64,000 nt of DNA from Patagioenas fasciata (lineage: Eukaryota; Chordata; Aves; Columbiformes; Columbidae): NCBI RefSeq assembly GCF_037038585.1, contig NC_092522.1:49761661-49825660 (forward strand), in the 5' to 3' direction. A model generated the notes under the pieces. The model did no database searches and was not told the DNA's origin. It worked only from the letters and a program-made list of their open reading frames with translations. The position numbers and the translations under genes are program-made. Of this stretch, positions 50,901-62,750 are shown in pieces. Every line of letters starts with the position of its first letter. Position 1 is the stretch's first letter.

Positions 50901-53900
50901 TCACAGGTTACTTATTTTATAATTTTTGCTTTACTTTGGCCTGCTTTGAAAACAACTAAAAGAACTATGTTTTTCCTCTTTATTGTAAATCGGTATTAAA
51001 GCTGAAAGAACAGCATTGTTTCATTACTGCTGCCACTATGCTAGAGAAGCAGCATTTGCAAAAATTACAACTGCGATGACCTTTACCTTAAATGTAAAAA
51101 TTAGATTATTTGGGAAATAAAAACAGCATGTAAAAATATGCATCTTCTGGATCTTGGTTAGATCTTGCTATAACTCAGTCTTACAATTAAAACTCAGGAA
51201 AAAGAAGAAATATGAGGTAGAATTTGAGGTGCACAAAACCCAAATTCTTCATTAGAAAATACAAAATAAATATTAAAGCAAAACAATCAGCACATATACA
51301 TTCAATACTGTAATCTGCTGTTTCATGAGCAGCTGCTAAGTTTCGCTACAGTCCCTTAGTACATGGGGGAAGGTTGTTTGGTAAAACTCCCATACCTGAT
51401 TAAGTTAATGTGATTATTGAAACCTCTGCTAAGACTTCGGGCAGGCATTTGGTCCAACCAAAGCACAGGCTGGTCAGGGTCAGCTATCCTACAAAGACAA
51501 TGAATATTAATATTGGCACACACTTCACTCCATGTAATATTTCTAATTGAGCTTTGTTCACACACAATAACTTTAGGCAAAAGCCAGAATTCGGAGATAA
51601 CAAAAAAAAAAAAAAAATTGAAATGCATGTATGATTTTCATAAGAAAAAACTCAACTCAATTATTTTACATTGCTGGAGTTCGAAGCTGTTAGTTTGTTA
51701 TTCCATGCTGCAATGTATCCCATGGTCTTTCACAGCTTTGCCTCAACCAGAAAATGCTATTCCCAACTCCTTCCCTCTTTTAAAAGGAAGAAAAATGAGT
51801 ATTTTCAGAAGCATACTCCTTGCACTTAAAGCATCCCTCTCTTTTATCAGAACACTTTCTAATTTTACCGAGTGGTAGCAAGTGTCATTTTCTCCTCTGT
51901 GACATCAGCCCTTCAGTTAACCAAAACATAAATCATTATCACAACCAACACAAGGTTCGTTCTCTCTCTTCTTTTACCATTACCTTCGCCACTTCACAGC
52001 AATATCAAACATATCTCTCCACTGCATCAGTCTGGTTTTCCCATTCATCCGAACTTTTGAGTTTGCCCAGGTCCGCTGCACAGCTTGCATTACTTCTAGT
52101 GTGGCCAACCCCATTGCTGGGGGTGAAGGAGGAGAAGAGATGGACAAATAACAGCAGAAAGAGAAAAACAATTAAATCAAAACACTCTCTTTTGTACAGA
52201 TAGGAAAACTGAAGCAGGAAAGCAAAGTATTTACAGGAAAAGAATCGCCAACATCAATAAAATCCGGAAGACCATTATTTCTGGTCCCCAATTAGGTCAA
52301 GACACTGCTGACACAAAGATTATTTTCATTTTAAACTTTTTATCTGATTTGAAAGGAAAAAAGCATAGAACTAATTTGCAGATAACAAAGGTGTAGCATG
52401 GAGTTATCACCACATTGATTTTTTTTTTTCCCACACTCAAATATATAGAGCATTTTTAGTATACCTCTATGTATTCTTCTATTTGGAAGAAATCCTGGTG
52501 TCTCATACTGCATCATGGAACCCAGATGATCAGCTACACATATGAGTTCTTGCACATCAGGCTTATAGCTTTCAAAATTCTGAAATAACACATCTCTTAT
52601 GGAAGAGAAAAATATGCATCAGACATAACTTGGCAACAGTGAAACCCAGGTGCCATTAAAAAGAGAAAAAAATCATCTATCAGGTGTCTAGAAAATTACA
52701 CCTACAATAAAATAAAAATCTAGTATGCAACAAGAAACTGTAATAAGGGTGCTATATAACACAACACTGAGCATCTCAAACACTTCAACTCCTTCACATT
52801 AATTGCAAAAAACAAACGAACAAACAAAAACAGTTAATCAATAAGGCCATAGGATATGAAACAACATCACGTGAATATGATCGTTTATGTGAAGACAGAA
52901 GTGAAGAAGATCATTGTAAGTGTCATTCTTCCTTTTTTATGAGCTAAACCAACTCCAATCCCTTTGATTGTGAAAAGGATTTATACACTCAGGGGAATTT
53001 GACTGTCATATATTTATGCTGTTATAATGTCTTTAAGAACAGCACTTTAAAAAGCCAAACTGAAAAAAAAATGGGAGTAGGCTTTAAAAAAAAAAAAAAT
53101 TACTCACTTTATATGTGGCTGTAACCCTGGCTGTTCTTCATAATTTTCTATAAGAAAAGGAAGATTTTTGGCCCAATGGTCCTTGAAATTTCCAGGAAGA
53201 TCTATATCAATATTATACTCTGTAAGAGGGGTATCCAAATGCGCATGCAAATACCTAGAATACTCTGAAGGAAAGAAATAAAATTAAATACTGTTTGCAT
53301 AGTCAGCCTACTTATGTAATTACATAAAAACAACCACTAGATTATGTTTGTCAGTTATCCAACGTGACTTTAATAAGGCATTCCTCTTAGATACCTTAAT
53401 TTTGCTATTAGCTAATTTCCAATACAAAAATAAGGCTATTCCAACTAAGTATCACACACTTTACCATTATACAGAAATTTATGTATAATTTGTGGTCCTA
53501 GCTTTTAACTGTATGAAAAAATAAGAATCGGTGTATATTTTGTTTTAAACACACTCAACAGTGCTCTTGAGAATGTACAACAGTTTCTTTAAAATGGCCC
53601 ACAGCTACAAGCATGTTTGGACTTCCAGGGTTCTTGAAGGATTTAAGAAAAATGGAAAAAAGAAAAAATTTGAACTTACCTCGGAGATATTTGACTTTCA
53701 GATATTCTGGGCTGGCCTTCTGACCTGGTAGTGGATCATTTAACATAACTTTAGTCTGAGCTTTTATGCCTTCATAGAACTGTCCCATTGCAACGTGGCT
53801 GAGACCTTTCATGTACTGGCACACTTCATTATATGGTTCTAGCTGTAGACACCTCTGGGAAATTAAAGGAACAAAGCACCCATAAACCAAGAGAGAAAAT

Positions 53901-56900
53901 CAGTATCTTCAAATAAACAAACCTGTTTGGTCAGAAGACCCTCAGGAAAATATTTACTGATTCTTAAGATCCACTTCTGTCACAATTTTCTTTCAAATGA
54001 TGCTGAGCACTTAAATGGCTAGCAAATGTAAAAAAAATATATATATTTTCAGCTTCATTAAAAAAAAAGGAACCATGAGTTCAAATACACTTTTGATCAC
54101 ACTTTAATTGTTATGAAAATAGATCATGTTTGTTCTAATGATATTAGCACTACAGACGTTTCAATACTACTTGAATGAAATTAGACAAAACACACTCCTG
54201 ACAGTATTAGTAACAAGTCATTTTTGGCTAGTTCAACACATACCATACCATTTCTTCCATACATATCTTCGCCAGTTTGTGCATTAGTACACTTCATTAT
54301 GTCAGTCAAATATTTACTATATGTTAAACACACAGCAAATTCATATTTATTCAAACTTAATGCTCTGATTCTTCTAGCAATTACATGCCTTTAGAAGAGC
54401 ATCTCCATCTTAAAAGTTGAAATATCTTTCCAATTACAGCAGTATCTATAAATTGTGTTATAGAAGGTAAATACATAATAATGCACATGAAGTGTCCTCC
54501 TTGAGACAAACATTCATTCAGAAAGGGATGCAATAACTTCCACATCTTATTTCAGTCATTATTTTAAGGATATGGACGTATAATTAACTTATGCCTTTAT
54601 TGTTCTGTCTAAAAAAATGAGGCCATTATTTAATGCCAATGGAGAGAGGTAAGATTTTGTTTACCTGTGGAAACACACACATTTTTACAGGGCAAATGAA
54701 TCACAACAAATTCTGGGTTTTTCTAAACAAATAGAATACCTCAGAAAAATTATATAAATATTGGAACTCTGTAGGTTTATTTTAACCTTTAAAGTTACAA
54801 AGAAGACTACATTCCCTCTTCTGTCAAATATGACAAAAAACCCTTACGTTTCAACCCAAACAAAACCTTTATCAAGAACACAACTACCAGTTTAACCAAA
54901 ATTAAAGAAAAAAACCCCACAAACACACACAAACCCACACCAAAACAAACAAAAAAACCCCACCACACGCCAAAAAACAGATCAAACATTTCAACAAAAG
55001 CTCAGTTTTAGGAATTAATAAAACCACTAGAGGATGTATCTTTGTTTCAGCAAAATTCTATTTTTAATTAAAAACTGTAATGTGTTATACATATTTTTAA
55101 GACAAACTTCAGAAAATATTAACTTTAGTTCAAATGCACACACACATTCACAATTAAAAACTTCAACACTTGTCCATTTCATTGCACTTGTTGAATACTA
55201 GTCCTTGTTAAAACATTTTAATTTTGTATTTACTTTGGACCTTGCTTACCTTAAAATTCTTAAGTGCTTCATCTAAGCTACCATGATGATAAAGCATCAT
55301 TCCTTTAAGCTGTAATGTCTGAACATGATTTTGATTTAGCAGCAAAGCCTTCTGGAAGTTCTCTGTAGCAGCATCGAAGTTACCAAGTTCTCTAGTCGAT
55401 TCCATAAAGTGGAAATTGAAAAATATAGACAATGAAATTGTTAAACGTTGCTTTAATGCATCCAGAGGGTATATAATTACAGACCAACACAGTACTAAGG
55501 GAAATTTTCTTTAACAAAAGCAGTAATTTTGCAACTGTTCTTCAGTGGTAAGAACAGAACAGCTGCACAGTTTTTTCACTCCCAGAAATGTGTACTCTGA
55601 AACAACCCCACAAGACCACAAATCTCCACAATCCTCAGCGGACATAAACCATAAAAAACACATAACCTATGGTATTTCTTCAGAAACGAAAAGAAACGAA
55701 ACGTCCACAGAAAGCGTTCTTGGAAAACATTATCTATGGTAAGCCTTTTAAGCTATTAAATATAAACACATTTTTAAAAACTCACTAGCTATTTAAATGC
55801 TGAATAAGAAGAAAGCATCTAGTGCTCGAAAGCTGAAAATAAATAAAAATGTATTCACTGGAATTACTCCCATGTGCAGAACAACTTTTAGTAAATACAG
55901 CCACAGAGAAACTATAATAAAAAATGAAAATAGTATAAGTATACAACTTAATTTTTCTTCACGTTTTTTTTACCCAAAATACAGATTTTTATTATTTTTT
56001 TTTAAGATCATAAAATTCTTCCCACATCAAATTAGGTGAAATTAATCCAAACAGAAGCAATGCAAAATAAACAAGATTTAGTAGTTCTAAATACTTTGGT
56101 CAAAAAGAATTTTTAGACAGAACAGTGAATAACCACAGTGCTCCAGTTTCAGATAAATGCAGTCACCAGATTTGAAGCAGGAATTAATAGGTAAAATGCT
56201 ATAATTCATGTTATTAAGCAGGATAAATAAGACTCATAACTGTATATTTCCACAATAAAAATAATTTTTTTAAAGGTATTTTTAAGCATTGTTTTTGAAA
56301 CTTATTTGATGTAGAAGAAAGTATGAACTTGAAACACAAGATTTTAGAAAGAAAGAAAGAAAGAATTTGACAGCTGGAGTCAACAGTACCCTGGAGAAAC
56401 GAGTTTACTATTCTTGCCTGTTTTAAGACCTGACTGTTCATGGGAAAGTAAATCAGACTTTTCATAGTTGGTCACTAGATATGGTGTCCTCAGTTATTAA
56501 ACAAAATACTGTTTAGCTTCTGGTCTTCTCTAACTGATGAGCATTTAGAAGACTCAACAGTAATTGTGCGTTGTACACAGGGTAGAACAGCTGATCAACT
56601 AGAGAGTTAGTCCCACATCCAAACACAAATTAAAAAGGTTAAAGCATTTATTGGAAACCTAAGGCAGCAACTGCTCATCTTCCAGCCTAAATTACTATTA
56701 TTTAACACTTTGAAGGAATTTATACACAGTAAGAAGTATCACAGAAAAACTCATGAGGAAATTAAGTGATTCTACGTTGAGTTCAGAATTTAGATACTGT
56801 GGTAAATAAGGTCCAAGTCCACAAAGCAAAAAATAACAACAACAGAATTGACACTGCCTTCAATGAATACTGCATGTTCTGTAAGCTGAAGGAAGCATAA

Positions 56901-59900
56901 AGCCTGAAGAAAAAGAGCACATGATCATGTAACGCTTGCCCACCAGCCCTATCCAACTTCACCCTTGTTACACAAAAGCCATTTATGTTGCAGCAGCATC
57001 TATGCTGTAGATCAGTGCTTTCCAAAAATAAAAACCAGGAAATAAAAAGCTGTCAAGACACAGCAGGTTGCAAAAAAAATTAGAACAGGCAGAGATACCC
57101 AGCTGCTGACTATTTATGACTATTTATGTTCTTATTTTGTTATAGACAAGCTATATGTACTTTTCTCCTTCGTAATTATCTGCAGATCACTTTTTATTCA
57201 ACTATAAATTATTTTATCTTTAATGTAAATTAAAAAGCAAAAAAATTACTAGTTACCTTACTAAATAGAGATTGTTGGGGTTTTGTTTGTTTGTTTTAAT
57301 TACTTGTTTAATAGGTAAGAAACTACATGTCTATATTAAAAATACCCTAAACAGGAAATCAGCTAAATAGTCAGAACTGTAAATCTCTTTGTTGGGATAT
57401 TAACTGATACATGGTCTAGCAGTTCTATAAAACGATATGCACTATGCAATGAGTTTTTCATAGATTTTAAGTAGCACAATAATCTCAGATGACAACTAAT
57501 GAGCATATTAATCAGCAGTTTATATTAAACATTTCCATAATTTAAAAAACATTTAACGTGCCTAAAACACATCTTACTGAACATCACCAATCACCTAACC
57601 TTTGTGTCTGGGAGACTCAAAGAGCTACTGGAGACTACACTAAAAATACAAAGCAAACCTAGAAATTATTTATATCAAACATATCCTGCCAGAGCCTTAC
57701 TGGCTGTAGAAGCTACCAAATCCACATAGGATTCAGCAGTTTTGTAACAAATGTACAAAAGTTACAGACCGCATTTAAAGAACACAATCAGATATACAAC
57801 AGACTTTAAAACTATTTCTGAATGCAATTACCTGTAGGCTTGTCCCAGACTTTTATATGCATCTATGAAGTCTGCTTTCTGCTTCAGAGCTTCTTTGAAT
57901 GATTCAATGGCTTCCTACAGAAAGGCAGAAACAGAAAAATTTGTCACTTCTGTGTTAATCTAATTTTAGTATCCTCAGTAGTTACTAGCCATAAATTTGC
58001 AGTTATTCACTAGAACCTTTGGAAGGAACAAACAAGGTATGAATTTATCACAAAATCTATAGAGTTATAATCATCATATAAAAAATAAAATATTGCAACA
58101 TTATTTACAATAATTACAGATTTAGCTGGAACTCCTTTGCCTAATAAGCTATGGGAATAAGTGATTCTTCTAGCATTTTAATAGAATTCAGAGATGAAAC
58201 ACCTTCAGAGTTTGCTTTCTAAGCTCAGTTTGGTCCCTCCTTACAGTCCTTCCTCTTCATTCATAATGCACCTTAGTTTCTGCAGTCCAAAAGACTCCTT
58301 CAAATCTGTACTCTGCCTTTCATTGTTTTATTGTGTTCTGTGTTAGTTGCAGAGTTAACAAACACTCTGTTGAGGGATTACGGAGTAAGTGATCATCTTC
58401 ACACAATAGCATGTACTGCTGCTGTAAGGAATACAATGCAATAAAAATAAAATAGCTAAAAATAATTATACGCATACATTCAAACAAATATTTTTCTTCA
58501 AAGGATTTGATAGAGAACTCAGGTTTTTAAACTGGACTGGGGTATAAATTGGCAAACAAAGTACTTACACTTGGAACTAAGGATGGAATTATCAACTACT
58601 TTATATTTAGAAGTAATGTCTGAAAAGTATCTTGAAGTCTATAGTGCAAGAAACTAAACACTGCAAGGCAAGAATTATTAGTATCATCTCTCAGTTTAGA
58701 TATTCTTCTTTAGAAAAACTATCAAACATATTCTGAGCACTACAACGTTCACAAAAATATGTATTGAACAAAAAAATAATCTCTCCAAACTTGAACATTA
58801 GAAAGGGAAGAAACTTTCTTTGAGAAAAGTAATTCAGGGGGAAGGAGGTGGAGGTGCAGAAATGTGATGATCTGTATGTCAGAAGAAAGTATGCATTGCA
58901 AATTGAGACGTTATTTATCCTTGTCATTTATATTTCCACCATCACTTTCTGCTGCCTACACCAAATATCACTAATTCAATCAGACTATTATTTGCAAGTA
59001 AGTAATTTGACTGCAATAAGATACAGACAGTAATCTTAATGATAGCCAGAAGTTCTCACTGCATACACTAGAGTGTCAAAAAACCCCACCAGCTTGGGTA
59101 CTAAGAAAATGGAGAAGTAGTCTGTTTACTAAAATAATAATAAAAAAAAATACAGTGATTGCCTATGAAAGATACTGGGCTGAAACTCAGGACTCCAGGG
59201 TTATCTCCAGGTTCTATCACAATTTCTTCATACAACTCATAATGAATCCCAAGCTGTTAGCAGAGGCTGAAAGAAAGCCTTGACTCTGCCGGATTTTAGG
59301 AATCACATAGTTGCATCCTCACTTTTCAAACTGAGGATTTGGGATAACTTGCCTTATTATTCCCCCCTCAAAAAAAACCTGCAGCAGTATCTCTAAATAC
59401 TTTACAAGCAAGAAACAGGTACAATAATACTACACCTAAAACATAGAAAAGTTTTGAGTCAGAAAATGGTGAAACATTAAAAAAACCTTTGTAAGATCTT
59501 ACTTCCCTGCTGGTTTTAGAATCTGAGAGCGCAACAATGTTCAAACATCTCAGAATCAACATATAAATGAAAGAGACACGCACAGATGCAGGGCTCTCTA
59601 TCAGCAGTTTCCTTGATTACCTCCTAGCTCATTCAGGGCATAATTTCAAATTATTTTATTCTTCATCCCTTTCCCCTTCACAAAAGCTAGGGAGCCTCCA
59701 TTTCATGTAAAAAAAATTTGAATATAACCCTACAGATATAAACAAATGTGCCAAATACAAACATCTTTTAAAGAACTCCATAAACACGTCTGTTATAACT
59801 GATTTACCAAAATCTAGCAAGACCAGCAGTATTTACATGCCATACCATGAAGTATTAGTCAACAATGGTACCTTCTCATTTTGCTTGCACTCTTTTGTGT

Positions 59901-62034
59901 TAAAAATTCTTCCTCATGCGAGAGAAAATACATGTATCAACACCTACGATATTTCTACTACTTTATAGAAGTAACTTCAAATAGAGGGCATTGTTCTACA
60001 TGAACTATTATTTAACATAGCATTACCTTCAAAAGTCCTCTGTGAAAGAAGGTTAAGCCTTTATAAAGCATAGCTATAGGCTGATTTCTGTTCAGTTCCA
60101 ACGAGTGCTGAAAATCTTCATGGGCTGTTGCATAATCCTGTGGTAAAGCAGATTTTAGGTGACAGAGGAAATAACATACAAATAAAGAGGAATACACACT
60201 TTTATTTTCCTAAAAGTAAACTACAGAATTTTGTTTAATATATGAAGTCAATCTCAGGGCTAAGCAGCCACAACTGTCAACTGCCAGTGAGAACACCAAA
60301 GAACAAGGAATGCACAATACGCTTCCAAATTTCATAATAAGCATCAGACAAAATGTAGTAAAGTAAGAGAAAAAAAACAAACAAACAACTGGAAACAAAG
60401 GGAGTGAAAACAGAAGAATAAAATGATAAATCAGCTATTTAGTATTCACACAATCTTTGAAGGTAAAGTTGCTTGTTTTATATTAAAGTGTAAGAACACT
60501 ACATAGCAAAATAGGATGTTTGCCTTTTTGTGAGAAAGTCAACTACAGGAAAATCAGGCCTATATTGTTATTTTGTCTGTGGGTTGTTTTTTGTTTGTCT
60601 GTTTGTGTTTTTGTTGTTGTTTTGTTTGGGGTTTTTTGTTGATAAATTTAAATAGGAAAGAAGCCCTTGAGCGAAAGTAACAACTGGTATAAACAACAAA
60701 GTATTCAACGACACACACACACCCCAAACCAAACAGAACACCCCAAATCCACTAACCTCAGATATGAAGTAAAGGGTACCTCTGTGCCTGTAGAGTCGCG
60801 CTGATGGTTGCAGCTGAATAGCTTTGGTGAGATCAGATAATGCTTCACTAATTCGTCCTAGTGGGGACAATATCTAAGAGCATAAAACAAAAACACGGTT
60901 TGGAGCAAACAGTTTCAATAAGTTTGTTTTACAAATATGAAGATTACTATTTTTCATGTTCAGCTGTAACACAGTAACTGTATTTGCTAGAATAGGCTGG
61001 AAAGTTCTACTATAAATTTCCGTACTTACTGCTTTTAAACTCCTATCAAGGAAAATCTGAAGGCCTTTTTTATCCAAATAATATCAGTGGATATGAACAT
61101 CACCAATAACATTTGCAGAAACCTAGCATTCTAAATAAAACAAGTCAGACAAATCAAAATACTCTCTTTCAAGTTATTTCAACACACTCAACTGAATATG
61201 TAACTAAGTAGTCTCATAAGACTTTTTGACAAAATATTCCCCCATGGGAAAATAGGCTATTTTCCAATTATTTGAATGCCTTTCACATTTTTAGATCAAG
61301 ACAATTAAAAAAAATCATTAAAAACATGAAAATTGTGAATCACAATATCATACTATGGCAGTTATAATTATGCACTACACTGACTTTAATAAATATTTAT
61401 GCTTTTGTTTTGTTTACAAAGCTGCTTCTTGAAACCCATTTTCTGTAATTTAATTAGCAAAACAAAACATGATTTTCAAAATGAAAATTATCTGTGTATC
61501 TGAATAATACTTAACTTATACGCATGAATATAAAACTAAAATATTTGATCAAAAACTAATTCTTCACAAGTCTGGCATCTTACCAACTAGTCCTAACAAT
61601 AAATTTACTAAGGTAACACTAAGTGCAGTCAGGTTCGAGTGATATTTTGATTCATTTAATTAAACACACACACACACATCTTGATATATAGTATGTAAAA
61701 AACTAAACACTTAGATATAATATATACTATTCTATTGACAACAGTAACTCCATATGGCGTATGTCTTATTTTAAAAATATATATTCCACAAATTATAGTT
61801 TGAGAGCAAATGTGTGTTTTAAAAGAAAGGAGGAATGTTCTCGGAAAATATGTTTATTCATTAAATCAGTGAAGAAATACTTGAAAACACTGTATTATTG
61901 CAACTTCCCTAAAAATCTGAAGAGAGATAAAAAATGCTCACTTCTGCTCGCTGTTCAAATACTTCAGGATGATCTGGTTCTAGACTAATCACCCTACTGA
62001 GCTCAAACAGAGCAAGTTCAGCATTTTTCATATC
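35468..62034 (-). CDS. TTC13: TTC13, tetratricopeptide repeat protein 13 (3' 18 coding exons; 5' part off the window)
   Basis: Eighteen exons on the minus strand join in phase to 670 residues ending in TAA. This is roughly the last three quarters of the family protein, which is about 860 residues in human. Six tetratricopeptide repeats are visible at about residues 24-57, 58-91, 92-123, 124-158, 159-192 and 193-226, with the usual spaced small and aromatic residues (for example YKSLGQAYRELGNFDAATEN). These repeats form helical pairs that bind partner proteins. Residues 227-670 are a conserved C-terminal region without a named domain. It includes QRTWANSKVRMNGKTRLMQW, DQPVLWLDQMPARS and YNLMPLSRGS. 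The gene's biochemical role is not established. All introns are GT-AG. Two odd points are an 8-A run that changes the C-terminal residues, and an endogenous retrovirus inserted antisense in the upstream intron. Confidence 0.96.
35592..38066 (-). other. TTC13 last intron
   Basis: A 2.5-kb intron. It contains the old CR1 copy at about 36690-37680 and AAAC-rich low-complexity sequence at about 36290-36330. I see no exon between R and Q. The in-phase join SI-SPSY shows that none is needed. Confidence 0.7.
36690..37680 (-). mobile_element. CR1 LINE, 3' part, diverged
   Basis: The plus strand reads as the antisense of an avian CR1 element. In order it shows a GAGACCACACAGCCTCTCTG block, CTTCTCCAGGCTGAACAAGC, a GATGCAGTGTTCTAGATGAG block, a GCCATGTTGACTG block and GAGGCTGACCAGCCTACAGT. 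These match, from 3' to 5', the end of ORF2 and its reverse-transcriptase region in CR1. Many substitutions and gaps show that it is old and cannot be active. It lies in the same sense as TTC13. The ends are approximate. Confidence 0.82.
38067..38146 (-). CDS. TTC13: TTC13 exon Q
   Basis: 80 nt, acceptor ATTTTCAG, donor GTAAAT. It encodes LVDFEAMTAPGSEAFSKIAR and SWMNLK (residues 604-629), and ends with two bases of a split Ser codon (phase 2) completed by the first base of the last exon. It is nearly the same as the human sequence I recall. Confidence 0.95.
39595..39673 (-). CDS. TTC13: TTC13 exon P
   Basis: 79 nt, acceptor TTTCCTTAG, donor GTAAGT. It completes a split Ser codon and encodes VIAYSVIMGALMASGKEVSG KIPKGK in sequence (residues 578-603), ending phase 0. 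The VIAYSVIMGALMASG part is hydrophobic and small-residue rich, probably a buried strand or helix. Confidence 0.95.
40820..40899 (-). CDS. TTC13: TTC13 exon O
   Basis: 80 nt, acceptor CTGTTTAG, donor GTTAGT. It encodes EVDAVCNLILSLVYYFYNLM and PLSRGS (residues 551-576), then two bases of a Ser codon. The sequence is strongly hydrophobic and closely matches the mammalian LILSLVYYFYNLMPLSRGS block. Confidence 0.95.
41584..41719 (-). CDS. TTC13: TTC13 exon N
   Basis: 136 nt, acceptor TTGATAG, donor GTAAGG. It encodes VGNVLFSVETQTTEERTQLY followed by HAEIDALYKDLTAKGKVLIL and SAELA (residues 506-550). The start completes a split Lys codon and the end is phase 0. The last residues (SAELA) differ from the mammalian SSEFG I recall. 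Confidence 0.95.
41939..41964. repeat. (AC)13 microsatellite
   Basis: Thirteen perfect AC units in a TTC13 intron, preceded by an AC/C-rich low-complexity stretch from about 41890. It reads GT on the gene strand. Confidence 0.97.
43176..43285 (-). CDS. TTC13: TTC13 exon M
   Basis: 110 nt, acceptor TTTTGAAAG, donor GTATGT. It encodes QFNSKTRDGFTVNTKVPSLK followed by DQGKEYDGFTITITGD (residues 469-504), then two bases of a Lys codon. It is a polar, strand-rich segment conserved with the human protein. Confidence 0.95.
45574..45658 (-). CDS. TTC13: TTC13 exon L
   Basis: 85 nt, acceptor TTTTTCCAG, donor GTAAAT. It completes a split Gly codon and encodes ANNPKGLLEVREALEKVHRV and EDLLPIMK (residues 441-468). 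It is predicted helical and ends phase 0. Confidence 0.95.
47135..47218 (-). CDS. TTC13: TTC13 exon K
   Basis: 84 nt, acceptor CTTTTTAG, donor GTAAAT. It completes a split Arg codon and encodes GQVINMRYLEYFEKILQFIK and DRILVYH (residues 413-439), then two bases of Gly. It differs from the human sequence I recall mainly by Gln for His in the ILQF block. Confidence 0.95.
51396..51488 (-). CDS. TTC13: TTC13 exon J
   Basis: 93 nt, acceptor CTTTGTAG, donor GTATGG. It encodes IADPDQPVLWLDQMPARSLS and RGFNNHINLI (residues 382-411), with split Arg codons at both ends. This is the most conserved block of the C-terminal region, identical to the mammalian sequence as I recall it. Confidence 0.96.
51984..52116 (-). 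CDS. TTC13: TTC13 exon I
   Basis: 133 nt, acceptor CACCCCCAG, donor GTAATG. It completes a split Ala codon and encodes MGLATLEVMQAVQRTWANSK, then VRMNGKTRLMQWRDMFDIAV and KWR (residues 338-380). It ends with two bases of an Arg codon. The helical, tryptophan-containing block is near-identical to human. Confidence 0.96.
52465..52595 (-). CDS. TTC13: TTC13 exon H
   Basis: 131 nt, acceptor CCATAAG, donor GTATAC. It encodes DVLFQNFESYKPDVQELICV, then ADHLGSMMQYETPGFLPNRR and IHR (residues 294-336). The first base completes a Lys codon and the last base starts an Ala codon. The donor is weaker than average (GTATAC). Confidence 0.95.
53108..53264 (-). CDS. TTC13: TTC13 exon G
   Basis: 157 nt, acceptor TCCTTCAG, donor GTGAGT. 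It encodes YSRYLHAHLDTPLTEYNIDI, then DLPGNFKDHWAKNLPFLIEN and YEEQPGLQPHI (residues 242-292), with split Glu and Lys codons at its ends. It follows the last tetratricopeptide repeat and opens the C-terminal region. Confidence 0.96.
53680..53854 (-). CDS. TTC13: TTC13 exon F
   Basis: 175 nt, acceptor ATTTCCCAG, donor GTAAGT. It encodes RCLQLEPYNEVCQYMKGLSH, then VAMGQFYEGIKAQTKVMLND and PLPGQKASPEYLKVKYLR (residues 183-240). It holds the end of the fifth and all of the sixth visible tetratricopeptide repeat, followed by a linker. The last base starts a Glu codon. Confidence 0.97.
55250..55391 (-). CDS. TTC13: TTC13 exon E
   Basis: 142 nt, acceptor ATCGACTAG, donor GTAAGC. It completes an Arg codon and encodes ELGNFDAATENFQKALLLNQ, then NHVQTLQLKGMMLYHHGSLD and EALKNFK (residues 136-182). 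It carries helix B of one repeat and most of the next, and ends phase 0. Confidence 0.97.
57832..57914 (-). CDS. TTC13: TTC13 exon D
   Basis: 83 nt, acceptor TTCTGTAG, donor GTAATT. It encodes EAIESFKEALKQKADFIDAY and KSLGQAY (residues 108-134), ending with two bases of an Arg codon. It holds helix B of the third repeat and helix A of the fourth (consensus Gly and Tyr in LGQAY). Confidence 0.96.
60027..60137 (-). CDS. TTC13: TTC13 exon C
   Basis: 111 nt, phase 0 on both sides, acceptor TACCACAG, donor GTAATG. It encodes DYATAHEDFQHSLELNRNQP and IAMLYKGLTFFHRGLLK (residues 71-107), spanning parts of the second and third visible repeats. Skipping it would keep the frame but cut into two repeats. 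Confidence 0.97.
60575..60642. repeat. TTTG/TTG low-complexity tract
   Basis: A run of T-rich units (TTTG, TTG, GTTTTTTG) on the plus strand in the intron between exons C and B; CAAA-type units on the gene strand. Confidence 0.85.
60757..60873 (-). CDS. TTC13: TTC13 exon B
   Basis: 117 nt, phase 0 on both sides, acceptor TGCTCTTAG, donor GTTAGT. It encodes ILSPLGRISEALSDLTKAIQ and LQPSARLYRHRGTLYFISE (residues 32-70). It covers helix B of the first visible repeat and helix A of the second. It differs from human mainly by Ser for Asn and Leu for Val in the repeat. Confidence 0.97.
61942..62034 (-). CDS. TTC13: TTC13 exon A (first coding exon inside the window)
   Basis: 93 nt, phase 0 on both sides, acceptor CTTTTTCAG, donor GTGAGC. 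It encodes DMKNAELALFELSRVISLEP and DHPEVFEQRAE (residues 1-31 of the visible part). It carries the end of one repeat and the first helix of the next. Earlier exons are not found between 62035 and 64000, so the gene continues beyond the right edge. Confidence 0.96.
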
Positions 62035-62750
62035 CTGAAAAAGAGAAAAATAAAAATGGTAAATAACTGTGCACACTTAGAGTAGTATACTCTGAAGACT
62101 GAAAGAAAACCAGATTGGCTGTGTTTCAGAAACTAGCATAAAGTGGTAGTGAAACAGCCCTTCACACCTTTGCTAATAATATTAAGAAGCAGTATTCTAC
62201 AAATAGTTGAGAAAATTCCCACCTATCTGTTATAAGCAAGAAAAATAAATTTTACTTGTACACATCATCTTTGTGCTGTATCTCTAAAAATGTATTAATA
62301 TAACTCCATGAATAAACATTAGGTTTGTGGCTCCATAGCTACTTTTATTGGCAGCAAAGCTGCCAATTCACACAACTCGTGACCTCCAATTCGCACATAC
62401 TCTCGCCTACTACTGTTTTCATCAGTACTGTCTGTAACTTAAGCCAAGTTTTAATAGTATTGGTGAATGGTTTGATGCCATCAGCACCTTGCCTAGCTAA
62501 ATCTTTATAATATTCTCAGTAAATTGTAGGATTGAAGCAGTTACCTAATTAAAAAAAAAAAAATCAAACTGATTAGATGGCAAGTTCTGCATTAGATTTC
62601 ATTGATCTTTTTTAAGACAAAGAAGTTTTGCATGTGACGAACATCATCTGTGTGTCTTGAAAGTGTCACTCCTGGAAACTTCTATGAAGTGAAGCTGTCT
62701 CAAGATCCAGACAAACTGAGAAAACAAACTCATACTGGTGTTAAAAACAT
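62035..62750 (-). other. TTC13 intron, unique part
   Basis: AT-rich intron sequence upstream of exon A with a poly(A) run near 62550. I see no exon in it. Confidence 0.5.

Larger units (their letters stand above)
38147..51395 (-). other. TTC13 introns between exons J and Q
   Basis: Eight introns of 0.7-4.2 kb separated by exons K-P. They are AT-rich with many poly(A)/poly(T) runs, an (AC)13 microsatellite at 41939-41964 and a GTGA-type run near 44606. I find no RNA gene or intact transposon. The longest intron (47219-51395) has several short, unrecognised open frames. Confidence 0.55.
51489..61941 (-). other. TTC13 introns between exons A and J
   Basis: Nine introns of 0.35-2.4 kb separated by exons B-I. 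They are AT-rich with A-rich and CA-rich low-complexity stretches (54900-54965), a (GAAA)n run near 56347-56366, a TTTG/TTG tract (60575-60642) and a short (AC)n run at 61664-61678. I see no RNA gene or nameable transposon. Confidence 0.55.
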